NCBI GenBank assembly: GCA_963731625.1
Contig: CAVSWH010000004.1
Span: forward strand, 124,001 to 188,000
Direction: 5' to 3'
Length of the DNA stretch: 64,000 nt
Source of the DNA: PALSA-555 sp963731625
GTDB taxonomy: Bacteria > Actinomycetota > Acidimicrobiia > IMCC26256 > PALSA-555
Below, one piece after another: positions 8,809 to 16,400 of this stretch. The translations under genes and the position numbers were made by a program. A model generated the notes under the pieces. The model had not been told where the DNA came from. It saw nothing but the letters and a program-made list of their open reading frames with translations, and made no database searches. How positions within the stretch are numbered: position 1 is the stretch's first letter; each line of letters opens with the position of its first letter.

Positions 8809-9543
8809 ATGCGACGCAGCACGCGCGCCGTGCTCGCCCAGTCGCGAGTCGAGCTCCTCCTGACGCTGCGGCGCGGCGAGAGCCTCGTCGTCTCGATCGC
8901 CATCCCCGTCGGCGTGCTCGTCTTCTTCACGAAGGTCGCCGTGGTGCAAACCTCGCTGCGCGACCCGGTGCAGTTCCTCGTGCCCGGCGTGCTCGCGCTG
9001 GCCGTCATGTCGACGGCGATGGTCAGCCTCGGGATCGCGACGGGTTACGAGCGCCGCTACGGGGTCCTGAAGCGGCTCGGGTCGACGCCCCTCTCACGCG
9101 CCGGCCTGCTCACCGCGAAGACGGTGAGCGTGCTCGCGCTCGAGGTCATCCAGGCGCTCATCCTGCTCGGCGTCGGCGCCGCGCTCGGCTGGCACGCCGA
9201 AGGTGGCATCGCCGCCGCGATCGGGCTGCTGCTGATCGGGACCGTCGCGTTCGCCGGGATCGGCCTGTTCTTCGCCGGGACGCTGCGCGCCGAGGCCAAC
9301 CTTGCGGTCGCCAACGGGCTGTTCCTGGCGCTGCTGTTCCTCGGCGGGATGGCCTACCCGCTCGACAAGCTGCCGGCCGCGCTCCAGACGTTCGCCCGCG
9401 GGCTTCCCGCGGCGGCGCTGTCCGACACGGTCCGCCAGGCGCTGTCAGCCAGCCCGGTGTCGGTCGGGGCTCTCGTGACGCTGATCGCCTGGGCGATCGG
9501 CGCGCCCGTCCTCGCGGCGCGCACCTTCCGCTGGGAGGAGTGA
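8809..9543 (+). CDS. ABC-2 type exporter, permease subunit
   Basis: A 244-residue polytopic protein of the ABC-2 permease family with about six hydrophobic segments and the conserved LGGMAYPLDKLP stretch before the last two helices. It pairs with the ATPase encoded immediately upstream. The start ATG follows the ATPase stop by one base. It converges on the tlpA-like gene with one base between the stops. Confidence 0.85.
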   Translation: MRRSTRAVLAQSRVELLLTLRRGESLVVSIAIPVGVLVFFTKVAVVQTSLRDPVQFLVPGVLALAVMSTAMVSLGIATGYERRYGVLKRLGSTPLSRAGLLTAKTVSVLALEVIQALILLGVGAALGWHAEGGIAAAIGLLLIGTVAFAGIGLFFAGTLRAEANLAVANGLFLALLFLGGMAYPLDKLPAALQTFARGLPAAALSDTVRQALSASPVSVGALVTLIAWAIGAPVLAARTFRWEE

Positions 9544-9544
9544 G

Positions 9545-10165
9545 TCAGGCGCCGAGGATGCCCTGGAGCGACGCGTCGAGCTGGCGGGCCGACGGGATGG
9601 CCAGCAGGCGGCCGGCGAGCGTGCCGTCACGCCGCACGAAGAACGTCTCGGGGATCGGCCGCACCCCGTACGCCGCGGCGATGGCGCCGTCGTCGTCGCG
9701 CGCGAACGTCCAGTCGGCGTGCTCCTGCGCGACGAAGTCACGCGCGTCGCTCGGGATGTCCTCGAAGCTCACGCCGACGATCTCGAGTCCCTGCGACCGG
9801 TACTTCGCGTAGGCCGCGGCGAGGAGCGGGAACTCCTGGCGGCAGGGATGGCACCACGACGCCCAGAAGTTCACGAGCACCGGGTGGCCGAGCAGGCGCG
9901 CGAGCGTCACGTGCCCGCCGCTCAGTGTCTCGGCGGTGAACGCGGGCGCCGGGGGACCGGGTGGTGTCGCGCCCGGCGCGGTCGTGGGTGACGTGGGCGG
10001 CGCGTTCACGGCGGCCGGGCTGGCCTGATGCGGCGACGAGCTGGCCGTCACCGCCCAGACGGTGACGCCGGCGACGACGAGGACGACAGCCGCGGCGAGG
10101 ACGGCGAGACGACCGCGGCGGGGGCGGCCCGGGTCAGCGGGCGCGGACGAGGACGTCGAGGGCAA
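9545..10165 (-). CDS. TlpA/ResA-like membrane-anchored thioredoxin
   Basis: A 206-residue protein with an N-terminal transmembrane anchor (RLAVLAAAVVLVVAGVTVWAV), a Pro/Thr-rich linker and an extracytoplasmic thioredoxin fold. The redox motif is WCHPC in NFWASWCHPCRQEFP and the cis-Pro loop is PIPETFF. Such proteins reduce disulfides in apocytochromes or copper-site proteins. The start is uncertain: the best frame-consistent choice is TTG 10163-10165, which overlaps the end of ctaB by 32 bases, and there is no ATG or GTG before the membrane anchor. Its position after ctaB suggests work in cytochrome oxidase assembly. Confidence 0.8.
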   Translation of the reverse strand: MPSTSSSAPADPGRPRRGRLAVLAAAVVLVVAGVTVWAVTASSSPHQASPAAVNAPPTSPTTAPGATPPGPPAPAFTAETLSGGHVTLARLLGHPVLVNFWASWCHPCRQEFPLLAAAYAKYRSQGLEIVGVSFEDIPSDARDFVAQEHADWTFARDDDGAIAAAYGVRPIPETFFVRRDGTLAGRLLAIPSARQLDASLQGILGA

Positions 10166-11090
10166 GGGCCGCGAACAGCAGCGCGAGGTAGATGTTCGAG
10201 AGGCTGAAGAACGCGATCGCGCGGGACGAGGAAGTGTCGAGGCGCAGTCGGACGGCCTGCACGATGAACACCGCGCCGACGGCGGCCGCCAGCGTGACGT
10301 AGATCCAGCCGACCGACGCGAGCAGCGGCATGACCAGGCTCAGCGCGACGACGAGGACCGTGTAGCCGAGGATCTGCGTCGCGGCGTAGCGCTCGCCCTT
10401 CACGACGGGCAGCATCGGGAAGCCCGCCGCGGCGTAGTCCTCGCGGTAGCGGAGCGCGAGCGCCCAGAAGTGCGCCGGGGTCCAGGAGAACACGATGGCG
10501 AAGAGCAGCCAGGCGGGTGCCGCGATGGTGCCGGTGACGGCCGCCCACCCGACGAGGACAGGGACGGCCCCGGCCGCGCCGCCGATGACGATGTTCTGCA
10601 CCGTCCGGGGCTTCAGCCAGATCGTGTACACGAACACGTAGAAGAGGGTGGCGGCGAGCGCCAGCGCCGCGGCCAGCAGGTTGGCGACCCCCCAGAGCAG
10701 CCCGAACGCGAGGACCTCGAGGACGATCCCGAAGGCGAGCGCCCGGCCCGGGTCGACGGTCCCGGACGGCAGCGGCCGGTGCCGGGTGCGGCGCATGAGC
10801 TGGTCTCGGTCCCGCTCGATCCAGCAGTTGATCGTGTTCGCACCGCCCGCGGCGAGCGCCCCGCCGGCGAGCACCGCGGCGATGAGCCCGAGGTCGGGGA
10901 GCCCGGCCGCGGCGAGGATCATCGCGGGCACGGTCGTGATGAGCAGCAGCTCCACGACGCGCGGCTTCGTCAGCGCGACGTAGCGGCCCGCCGCCCGACA
11001 AGCCTGCTTGGGCCACGCCACCGCGACGGTCACGGGGCGGCTGGCGACGAGGTCGGACACGGCGCTCCGGTAGGGGACGGCTCGCGGCAT
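10134..11090 (-). CDS. ctaB: Protohaem IX farnesyltransferase (haem O synthase)
   Basis: UbiA-family polytopic prenyltransferase of about 300 residues that adds a farnesyl group to haem B to make haem O for terminal oxidases. The first Asp-rich motif is NCWIERDRDQLMRRTRHRPLP and the second is in the ALRYREDYAAAGFPMLP loop. The ATG at 11090 sits inside a TACGAT sequence and may not be the real start; GTG 25 bases in (VSDLVASRP) has GGAG upstream and is a good alternative. Haem A synthase (ctaA) is not in the window. Confidence 0.9.
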   Translation of the reverse strand: MPRAVPYRSAVSDLVASRPVTVAVAWPKQACRAAGRYVALTKPRVVELLLITTVPAMILAAAGLPDLGLIAAVLAGGALAAGGANTINCWIERDRDQLMRRTRHRPLPSGTVDPGRALAFGIVLEVLAFGLLWGVANLLAAALALAATLFYVFVYTIWLKPRTVQNIVIGGAAGAVPVLVGWAAVTGTIAAPAWLLFAIVFSWTPAHFWALALRYREDYAAAGFPMLPVVKGERYAATQILGYTVLVVALSLVMPLLASVGWIYVTLAAAVGAVFIVQAVRLRLDTSSSRAIAFFSLSNIYLALLFAALALDVLVRAR

Positions 11091-11130
11091 CGTAATCGAG
11101 GCCCTGTCGGGCCTACGAAGCGGTCGGCGG

Positions 11131-11136
11131 TACCCT
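11131..11136 (+). promoter_or_regulatory. -10 element (TACCCT) of the GroES-like gene
   Basis: TACCCT ends ten bases before ATG 11147; no ribosome binding site is visible. Confidence 0.5.
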
Positions 11137-11146
11137 CGCCAGCAAC

Positions 11147-11479
11147 ATGGACGACACCGACACGGACGCCAAGCACTCCATCCGCATGACCGCCGACCGG
11201 CTGCTCACCAACCCGTCGGCCGAGGCCGGTGAGCGCAAGTCGCGGGCGGGGATCGTCATCCCGGCGACCGCGAACGCCGACCGCCGCCTCTACTGGGCGG
11301 AGGTCATCGCCGTCGGCCCGACCGTGCGCAACGTCGAGGAGGGCGACCGCGTCCTGTTCGCGCCCGACGCCGGCTTCGAGGTCGAGATCCGTGGCGACGA
11401 GTACCTCATCCTGCGCGAACGGGACGTGCACGCCGTCGCGTCGACGCGCGACGAGGGCCAGTCCGGCCTGTACCTCTAG
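11147..11479 (+). CDS. GroES-like (Cpn10-family) protein, stand-alone
   Basis: A 110-residue protein with the Cpn10 beta-barrel pattern: a start near MTADRLLTNP, a mobile-loop-like stretch (AEAGERKSRAGIVIPAT), then AEVIAVGPTVRNVEEGDRVLFAPDAG and a terminal EYLILRERDV. It lacks a groEL partner here and the mobile loop is not the usual GGI-type, so it may not be the housekeeping GroES. Small orphan Cpn10 paralogues of this kind occur in actinobacteria. The stop overlaps by four bases the stop of the convergent Cys-rich gene. Confidence 0.7.
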   Translation: MDDTDTDAKHSIRMTADRLLTNPSAEAGERKSRAGIVIPATANADRRLYWAEVIAVGPTVRNVEEGDRVLFAPDAGFEVEIRGDEYLILRERDVHAVASTRDEGQSGLYL

Positions 11480-12253
11480 GGCAGCTCGCTCAGCGTCGCC
11501 CGCGCGAGGAGACGCACCTCGGCGGGGTGCACGACCGCCGCAGGGCGTGACCGCCGCCGCTGGTCGAGGTACTCGACGACCTGACGGTGCAGCTTCGAGC
11601 CGAGCATCGTGCGCAGCTCCACGCCGAGGCTGCGGTAGACGGGCTCCTTCCCGGTGAACGCCTCGGGGGCCTCGGTGCACCACCAGGCGAAGTCGTCCCC
11701 GCCCTCGCCCCAGCCCTCGCGGGCGAACTCGGTGAGCGTGGAGATGACCGTCCCGTCCTCCTGCTCCTCGTCGACGCGCCGGAGCGGGAGCTGCCAGCAG
11801 ACCTCGGGCTTCACCGTGCTGTGGTGCACGCCGGTGCGCAGCGCGTGGAGGTGCAGCGCGCAGCCGGGGCCGCCCGGGAAAACCGGGACGGTTCAAGAAG
11901 ATGCACGCGTCGTCGACGAGGCGAGTGCGCCACTCGGTCTTGCCGTCCTCGTCCTTCCCCGCCTTCGCGTAGATGCCCTTCTTGCGGCCGGCCTGGCGGT
12001 ACTCCCATTCGTCGTCGGTGAGTTCCTTCGCCACGCGCACCACGTGGTCGCGGTCCTTGCGGTCCGAGAAGTGCGCGCCGTACGAGCAGCAGCCCTGGAT
12101 CATCTCGGGCGCCCGCTCGGTCAGCACGCCCTGGCAGCCACACCCGAAGATGCACTGCCACGACGAGAGGAGGAACGTCACGTCGATCTGCCAGCGACGC
12201 CCGTCCTCGTCCGGGTCGTCGAAGCTCACCCACTCGCGGTTCGGTCCACGCAT
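11476..12253 (-). pseudogene. Conserved Cys-rich hypothetical protein, one-base frameshift
   Basis: The N-terminal part from ATG 12253 contains CIFGCGCQG, IQGCCSYGAHF and DDACIFLNRPGFPG; the C-terminal part (GCALH... TKPEVCWQLPLRR... to the stop at 11476) is in another frame. Removing one G from the GGG run at 11873-11875 joins both into a 258-residue protein, and the overall length (778 bases, one more than 777) agrees. The Cys pattern resembles the metal-binding CxxC/CC proteins of the YkgJ/DUF3109 sort, but I do not know a function. The homopolymer position makes a sequencing error plausible. A TACGCT -10 lies nine bases before the ATG. Confidence 0.7.
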
Positions 12254-12262
12254 CGTGTGTCG

Positions 12263-12268
12263 AGCGTA
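12263..12268 (-). promoter_or_regulatory. -10 element (TACGCT) of the Cys-rich gene
   Basis: TACGCT on the reverse strand, nine bases before ATG 12253. Divergent from the glcD -10 element, 13 bases away. Confidence 0.55.
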
Positions 12269-12281
12269 TCGACCGTGTCGG

Positions 12282-12287
12282 TAGGCT
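12282..12287 (+). promoter_or_regulatory. -10 element (TAGGCT) of glcD
   Basis: TAGGCT followed by six bases and then ATC 12294, the proposed non-canonical start. The same TAGGCT plus six-base layout precedes the GTG starts of dop and prcB. Confidence 0.55.
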
Positions 12288-12293
12288 CCGGGG

Positions 12294-13721
12294 ATCGACG
12301 ATGACGCGGCGCTGCTGGCCGATCTCGGCTCGGCGCTCGGTGCGGCACGGGTGCGGGCCGAGCCGCTGGAGCTCACCCTCTACGGGCGGGACGCCGGCGT
12401 CGCGACCGGCGAGGCGGGCGCCGTCTGCTTCCCCTCGACGCCCGAGGAGGTCGGCGCGGCGGTCGCCGTGACCGCCCGCCACGACCGGCCCTTCGTCGCC
12501 CGCGGCAGCGGCACGGGGCTGGCCGGCGGCGCGACGCCCGTCGGGCGCCCCGTCGTGATCGTCACGACCCACCTCAACCGGATCCTCGACGTCGACGCCG
12601 ACGCCCGGGTCGCCTGGGTCGAGCCCGGCGTGCTGAACCTCGACCTCAGCCGGGCCGTCGCGCACCTCGGTCTCCACTACGCGCCGGACCCGTCGTCCCA
12701 GCAGGCCTGCACCATCGGCGGGAACGTGGCCACGAACGCCGGCGGGCCGCACTGCCTGGCCTACGGGGTCACCGCGGCGCACGTGCTCGCCGTGGACGTC
12801 GTGCTCGCCGACGGCGCGACGGCGCGGCTCGGCGGCCTCGAGCCCGACCAGCCGGGCTATGACCTCCGCGGCTGCTTCGTCGGCAGCGAGGGGACGATGG
12901 GCATCGCGACCCGGGTCGCGGTGCGCCTGACCCCCAACCCGCCGGTCGTGCGGACGCTGCTGCTCGACTTCACCACGGTGCACGCCGCGGCGGCGACCGT
13001 GAGCGGCATCATCGCCGCGGGCATCGTCCCCGCGGCGCTCGAGATGATGGACGCCGAGATCACGCGCGCCGTCGAGGACTTCGTCGGCGCCGGCTACCCC
13101 CGCGACGCCGGCGCCGTGCTCCTCGTCGAGGTCGACGGCCTCGAGGCCGGCGTCGCCGCCCAGGTCGAGGTGATCCGGGCCGTCGGCCTCGAGCACGGCG
13201 CCCGGACGGTGCGCGTCGCGGCCGACGATGCGGAGCGCGCCCTGCTCTGGAAGGGCCGCAAGTCGGCATTCGGCGCGATCGCCCGGATCGCCCCCGACTA
13301 CTACCTCCACGACGCGGTGGTCCCGCGCACCCGCCTCGTCGACGTCCTCGAGACCGTCTACGCGGTCGCCGAGGAGCAGCGGCTCACCATGATGAACGTG
13401 TTCCACGCCGGCGACGGCAACCTGCACCCGCTCATCGTCTTCGACGCCCGCGAGCCGGGGATCTGGCGGCGAGTCAGCGACGCCGGCGACGCGATCCTCG
13501 CCGCGTGCGTCGCCGCCGGCGGGGTGCTCTCCGGGGAGCACGGCATCGGGCTGGAGAAGCGCGACGCCATGCCGCTCGTGTTCGGGCCCGACGACCTCGA
13601 CGCGCAGGCCCGGCTGCGGGACGCGTTCGACCCGTCGGGGCGCGCCAACCCCGACAAGGTGCTCCCCCGAGGCAGCCGCTGCGGCGAGCTCACCCGCGTT
13701 CCGGCCGGCGCATGGATCTGA
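12294..13721 (+). CDS. glcD: Glycolate oxidase / D-lactate-type dehydrogenase, FAD subunit
   Basis: FAD_binding_4 family oxidase (about 475 residues) acting on 2-hydroxy acids such as glycolate. Seen: the FAD-binding RGSGTGLAGGATP and TIGGNVATNAGGPHCLAYGVT, the VGSEGTMGIATRV motif, and the C-terminal NVFHAGDGNLHP and GEHGIGLEK motifs. Start choice: family members begin about 19 residues before the first GTG (12351), and that stretch (DDDAALLADLGSALGAAR) is open here but has no ATG, GTG or TTG. The codon six bases after the -10 is ATC 12294. So the start is probably AUC, or a miscalled ATG. The 3' end overlaps glcE by ten bases. Confidence 0.85.
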   Translation: MDDDAALLADLGSALGAARVRAEPLELTLYGRDAGVATGEAGAVCFPSTPEEVGAAVAVTARHDRPFVARGSGTGLAGGATPVGRPVVIVTTHLNRILDVDADARVAWVEPGVLNLDLSRAVAHLGLHYAPDPSSQQACTIGGNVATNAGGPHCLAYGVTAAHVLAVDVVLADGATARLGGLEPDQPGYDLRGCFVGSEGTMGIATRVAVRLTPNPPVVRTLLLDFTTVHAAAATVSGIIAAGIVPAALEMMDAEITRAVEDFVGAGYPRDAGAVLLVEVDGLEAGVAAQVEVIRAVGLEHGARTVRVAADDAERALLWKGRKSAFGAIARIAPDYYLHDAVVPRTRLVDVLETVYAVAEEQRLTMMNVFHAGDGNLHPLIVFDAREPGIWRRVSDAGDAILAACVAAGGVLSGEHGIGLEKRDAMPLVFGPDDLDAQARLRDAFDPSGRANPDKVLPRGSRCGELTRVPAGAWI

Positions 13722-14740
13722 GCGCGGAGGAGGCGGTCCGCGCCGCCGTCGCGGCGGCCGACACCGTCGTCCCGATCGGCGGTGGCACCCACGCCGAGGT
13801 CGGCGGCCCGGTGCCGAGCGGGACACCGGTCGGCGCGCCCGCCGGGATCGTCGCCTACGACCCAGCCGACCTGACCGTCACCGCCTACGCGGGCACGACG
13901 GTCGCCGACCTCGCGGCGGCGCTGGGCGCCCACGGCCAGCAGTGCGTCCTCGACCCGCGCGACGACCGGGCGACGCTCGGCGGTGTCCTCGCCGTCGGAC
14001 TGTCGGGTCACCGCCGCCTCCGCTACGGGCCGCTGCGCGACCGAGTGCTCGAGGTGCGGTTCGTCACCGGCGACGCGCGGCTGGTGCGAGGCGGGGGACC
14101 GACCGTGAAGAACGTCACGGGCTTCGACCTGCCGCGGCTCCTCGTCGGCTCGTTCGGGACGCTCGGCGTGCTGACCCGGGTGATCCTGCGATCCCAGCCG
14201 ACGCCGCAGATGGCGGCGTGGTGGCAGACCGGCGACGATCCCGCGGTCGTGCGGTCGCGCGTCGTCGCGCCGTCGACGATCGTGTGGCGGGGCGACGCGG
14301 GCACCTGGGTGCTGCTCGAGGGCGATCCCGACGACGTCGCCGCCCAGGCGCGCGCCGCGGGGCTCGAGGCCGGCGCCCCACCCGAGTGGCCGGACGCGCC
14401 GCACCGCGGTCGGGTGTCGGTCGCGCCGGGCCGGGTCCACGACGTCGGCGTCGCGCTCGGCGGGCTCGACGGGGTCACGTGGCTCGCGGAGTGGGGGATC
14501 GGCACCGTGCACGTCGCGGCGGGATCGGACGCCGGGCTGCGCGCCGCGCGCGCGGTCGCCACCTCGTGCGGCGGGTGGCTCCTGCGCGAGGCGGGCGCCC
14601 CAGGGCTCGACGGCTTCGGCGTCACGCTGCCCAACGCCGAGGTGACGACGCGAGTGAAAGCAGCGTTCGACCCTCCGGGCAAGCTCTCACCGGGCCGGCT
14701 GCCGATCCCTGACCCTGCACTGCAGCGGGAGGCGTCGTGA
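13712..14740 (+). CDS. glcE: Glycolate oxidase FAD-binding subunit
   Basis: A 342-residue GlcE-like flavoprotein, shorter than GlcD. Seen: the PIGGGTHAEVGGP FAD-site stretch, YDPADLTVTAYAGTTVADL, the DDRATLGGVLAVGLSGHRRLRYGPLRD motif and KNVTGFDLPRLLVGSFGTLGVLTRV. It overlaps glcD by ten bases and forms with it two of the three usual glycolate oxidase subunits. The iron-sulfur subunit GlcF, which normally follows, is not here; only a 27-codon frame and small unrelated genes follow. Confidence 0.88.
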   Translation: MDLSAEEAVRAAVAAADTVVPIGGGTHAEVGGPVPSGTPVGAPAGIVAYDPADLTVTAYAGTTVADLAAALGAHGQQCVLDPRDDRATLGGVLAVGLSGHRRLRYGPLRDRVLEVRFVTGDARLVRGGGPTVKNVTGFDLPRLLVGSFGTLGVLTRVILRSQPTPQMAAWWQTGDDPAVVRSRVVAPSTIVWRGDAGTWVLLEGDPDDVAAQARAAGLEAGAPPEWPDAPHRGRVSVAPGRVHDVGVALGGLDGVTWLAEWGIGTVHVAAGSDAGLRAARAVATSCGGWLLREAGAPGLDGFGVTLPNAEVTTRVKAAFDPPGKLSPGRLPIPDPALQREAS

Positions 14741-14820
14741 GTCGAGCCGCGGCTCACGTCGAGGGCGGCCTGACCCTCCACCGCACGCTCACGCCGTCGA
14801 CCGTCGAGATGGCGGGGTGA
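14737..14820 (+). CDS. Possible 27-residue peptide between glcE and the next gene
   Basis: A frame of 28 codons starts with a GTG that overlaps the glcE stop (GTGA) and ends with a TGA that overlaps the GTG of the next gene (GTGA again). The product would be basic at the start and contain VEGGLTLHRTL. Nothing recognisable. Support is only the perfect double coupling, which matches how real genes abut in this genome; it could equally be a relay of reinitiation with no peptide function, or a relic of glcF. Confidence 0.3.
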   Translation: MSRAAAHVEGGLTLHRTLTPSTVEMAG

Positions 14821-15035
14821 CGATGGCGGACGACGACTTCGCGGACCTCGCGGACGTCATCGAGAGCCTGGCGGCCGCCGAGGAGCGGCTCCGCGACGCG
14901 GCGTACGACCGGTTGCGCGCCGTCGCCGACGGCGACGAGTCGGCACGGGGCGCGGAGCGCCGCCTCGAGCAGGCCCGCCGCGCCGTCGAGCGGGCCCGGC
15001 GCGTCCTCGGGGCGGGTCTCGACGACGGCGCCTAA
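14817..15035 (+). CDS. Small helical protein of unknown function
   Basis: A 72-residue, highly charged protein (or 70 residues if started at ATG 14823). After an acidic N-terminus it is a continuous amphipathic helix pattern with RRLEQARRAVERARRVLG, suggestive of a coiled coil. The GTG start overlaps the preceding stop. No family recognised. Confidence 0.55.
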   Translation: MTMADDDFADLADVIESLAAAEERLRDAAYDRLRAVADGDESARGAERRLEQARRAVERARRVLGAGLDDGA

Positions 15036-15105
15036 GCGCCCGAGGCCGTCCTGAGGACCGGACACCGGGGGACATACTGGTCGGGATCCCCGCGGGAGCA
15101 GCCCG

Positions 15106-15363
15106 ATGAGCGAGCAGCCGAAGGACGCCGAGCACCACGACCCCGACGTCGACTTCTCGGGGTCGCTCGGGATGGCCGGCCACGAGACCGAGGACCTCGG
15201 CTGGACCGACCAACCCGACGACGCTCCGGTCGTCCGCCACGTCGAGGAGCTCGAGGACGAGGAGCACGAGGACGCGCTCGAGGACCTCGCGCTCGAGAAC
15301 TCGTACGCGCCGATGCCGCCGCTCCCCACCGAGCAGGAGCCGAGCGGCGGCGGGGCGCCCTAA
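15106..15363 (+). CDS. Small acidic protein of unknown function
   Basis: An 85-residue protein very rich in Asp and Glu, with a VRHVEELEDEEHEDALEDLA helix-like core and a likely disordered tail. GGGAG lies seven bases before the ATG, so unlike many neighbours it has a Shine-Dalgarno. The stop overlaps the stop of the convergent LOG gene by three bases. No family recognised. Confidence 0.6.
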   Translation: MSEQPKDAEHHDPDVDFSGSLGMAGHETEDLGWTDQPDDAPVVRHVEELEDEEHEDALEDLALENSYAPMPPLPTEQEPSGGGAP

Positions 15364-16400
15364 CCGGCCGGCGGCGCCGCGGCGTTCAGCCGGTTGATCA
15401 GGGCGCGCAGGCGCGCCCACCCGCGCTTGTCGAACCAGAACGCGATGCGCTCGTCGTCGAGCGCGTCGTCGTCCTCGACCTCCGCCGGGGAGGCGTCCAC
15501 CCGCTCGAGCTGGCCGCGGCGGGTGATGTCAGCGAACTCCTCGCTCAGCGCGGCGAGGGTCTCGTCGTCGGGAGCGGCGCGGAGGCGCAGCATGAGGCGC
15601 CCGTCGACGAAGCGCTGCGACCGATAGTTGCTGAAGAACCCGGTGACCTCGCGGACCGCGGCGTCGACGTCGTCGGTGACGGTGAGCAGCTCGAGGTCCG
15701 GTGGGGAGACGTAGTCGTTGTCGGCGAGCTCGCGGCGCACGAAGTCCAGCCAGCCGGACCAGTAGGTCCCGCCGGGCGTGTCGAGCAGCACGATCGGCCC
15801 GGACTGGGCCTTGCCGGTCTGCACGAGCGTCAGCAGCTCGAACGCTTCGTCGAGGGTCCCGAAGCCGCCCGGGAGGAGCACGAACGCGTCCGCCTCCTTC
15901 ACGAACGTGACCTTGCGGGTGAAGAAGTAGCGGAAGTTGATGAGCTTCGGGTCGTCGGCGAACTGGCTCGCCGCGGCCTCGAACGGCAGCCGGATGCTGA
16001 CGCCGAAGGCCCGGTCCGCGCCGGCGCCTTCGATGCCGGCCTCCATGATCCCCGGGCCCGCCCCGGTGATCACCATCCAGTCCGACGCCGCGATCGCGCG
16101 GGCGAAGCGGCGGGCCTGGTCGTAGAGCGGGTCGTCGGGCTGGGTGCGTGCCGAGCCGAAGATCGCCACCTTGCGCTGGCTCCGGTACGGCTCGAAGACG
16201 TGGAACGAGTACCGCATCTCCTTCAGCGCCGCGTTGGCCATCTTCACGTCGCCCCGGTCGGCATGGTCGCGGGCCAGGCGCAGCGCCGAGGTGACGAGCT
16301 CGAAGATCAGGTCGGCGTCCCGCTCGGTGACTCGGGACGCCAGGTCGGCTACCGCCTCGTCCAGGGCGGGGTCCCCGGTGCGATAGCGGGGGAGCTTCAC
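15360..16400 (-). CDS. LOG family protein (TIGR00730 Rossmann fold)
   Basis: A 346-residue protein with the LOG/PpnN core: KVAIFGSARTQPDDP, MVITGAGPGIMEAGIEGA and the catalytic signature PGGFGTLDEAFELLTLVQTGK. Family members hydrolyse nucleoside 5'-monophosphates to ribose 5-phosphate and base, and some activate cytokinins. The N-terminal about 95 residues and the acidic C-terminus are extra to the smallest LOG proteins. The GTG start overlaps the stop of the PfkB kinase gene (GTGA), so both belong to the cofG-cofH-kinase-LOG operon. Confidence 0.8.
   Translation of the reverse strand: MKLPRYRTGDPALDEAVADLASRVTERDADLIFELVTSALRLARDHADRGDVKMANAALKEMRYSFHVFEPYRSQRKVAIFGSARTQPDDPLYDQARRFARAIAASDWMVITGAGPGIMEAGIEGAGADRAFGVSIRLPFEAAASQFADDPKLINFRYFFTRKVTFVKEADAFVLLPGGFGTLDEAFELLTLVQTGKAQSGPIVLLDTPGGTYWSGWLDFVRRELADNDYVSPPDLELLTVTDDVDAAVREVTGFFSNYRSQRFVDGRLMLRLRAAPDDETLAALSEEFADITRRGQLERVDASPAEVEDDDALDDERIAFWFDKRGWARLRALINRLNAAAPPAG

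Noticed and set aside
11811..13826. Long reverse frame opposite glcD and glcE
   Set aside because: Shadow of the glcD/glcE coding region; composition dominated by Arg, Gly, Asp and Val and no motif.
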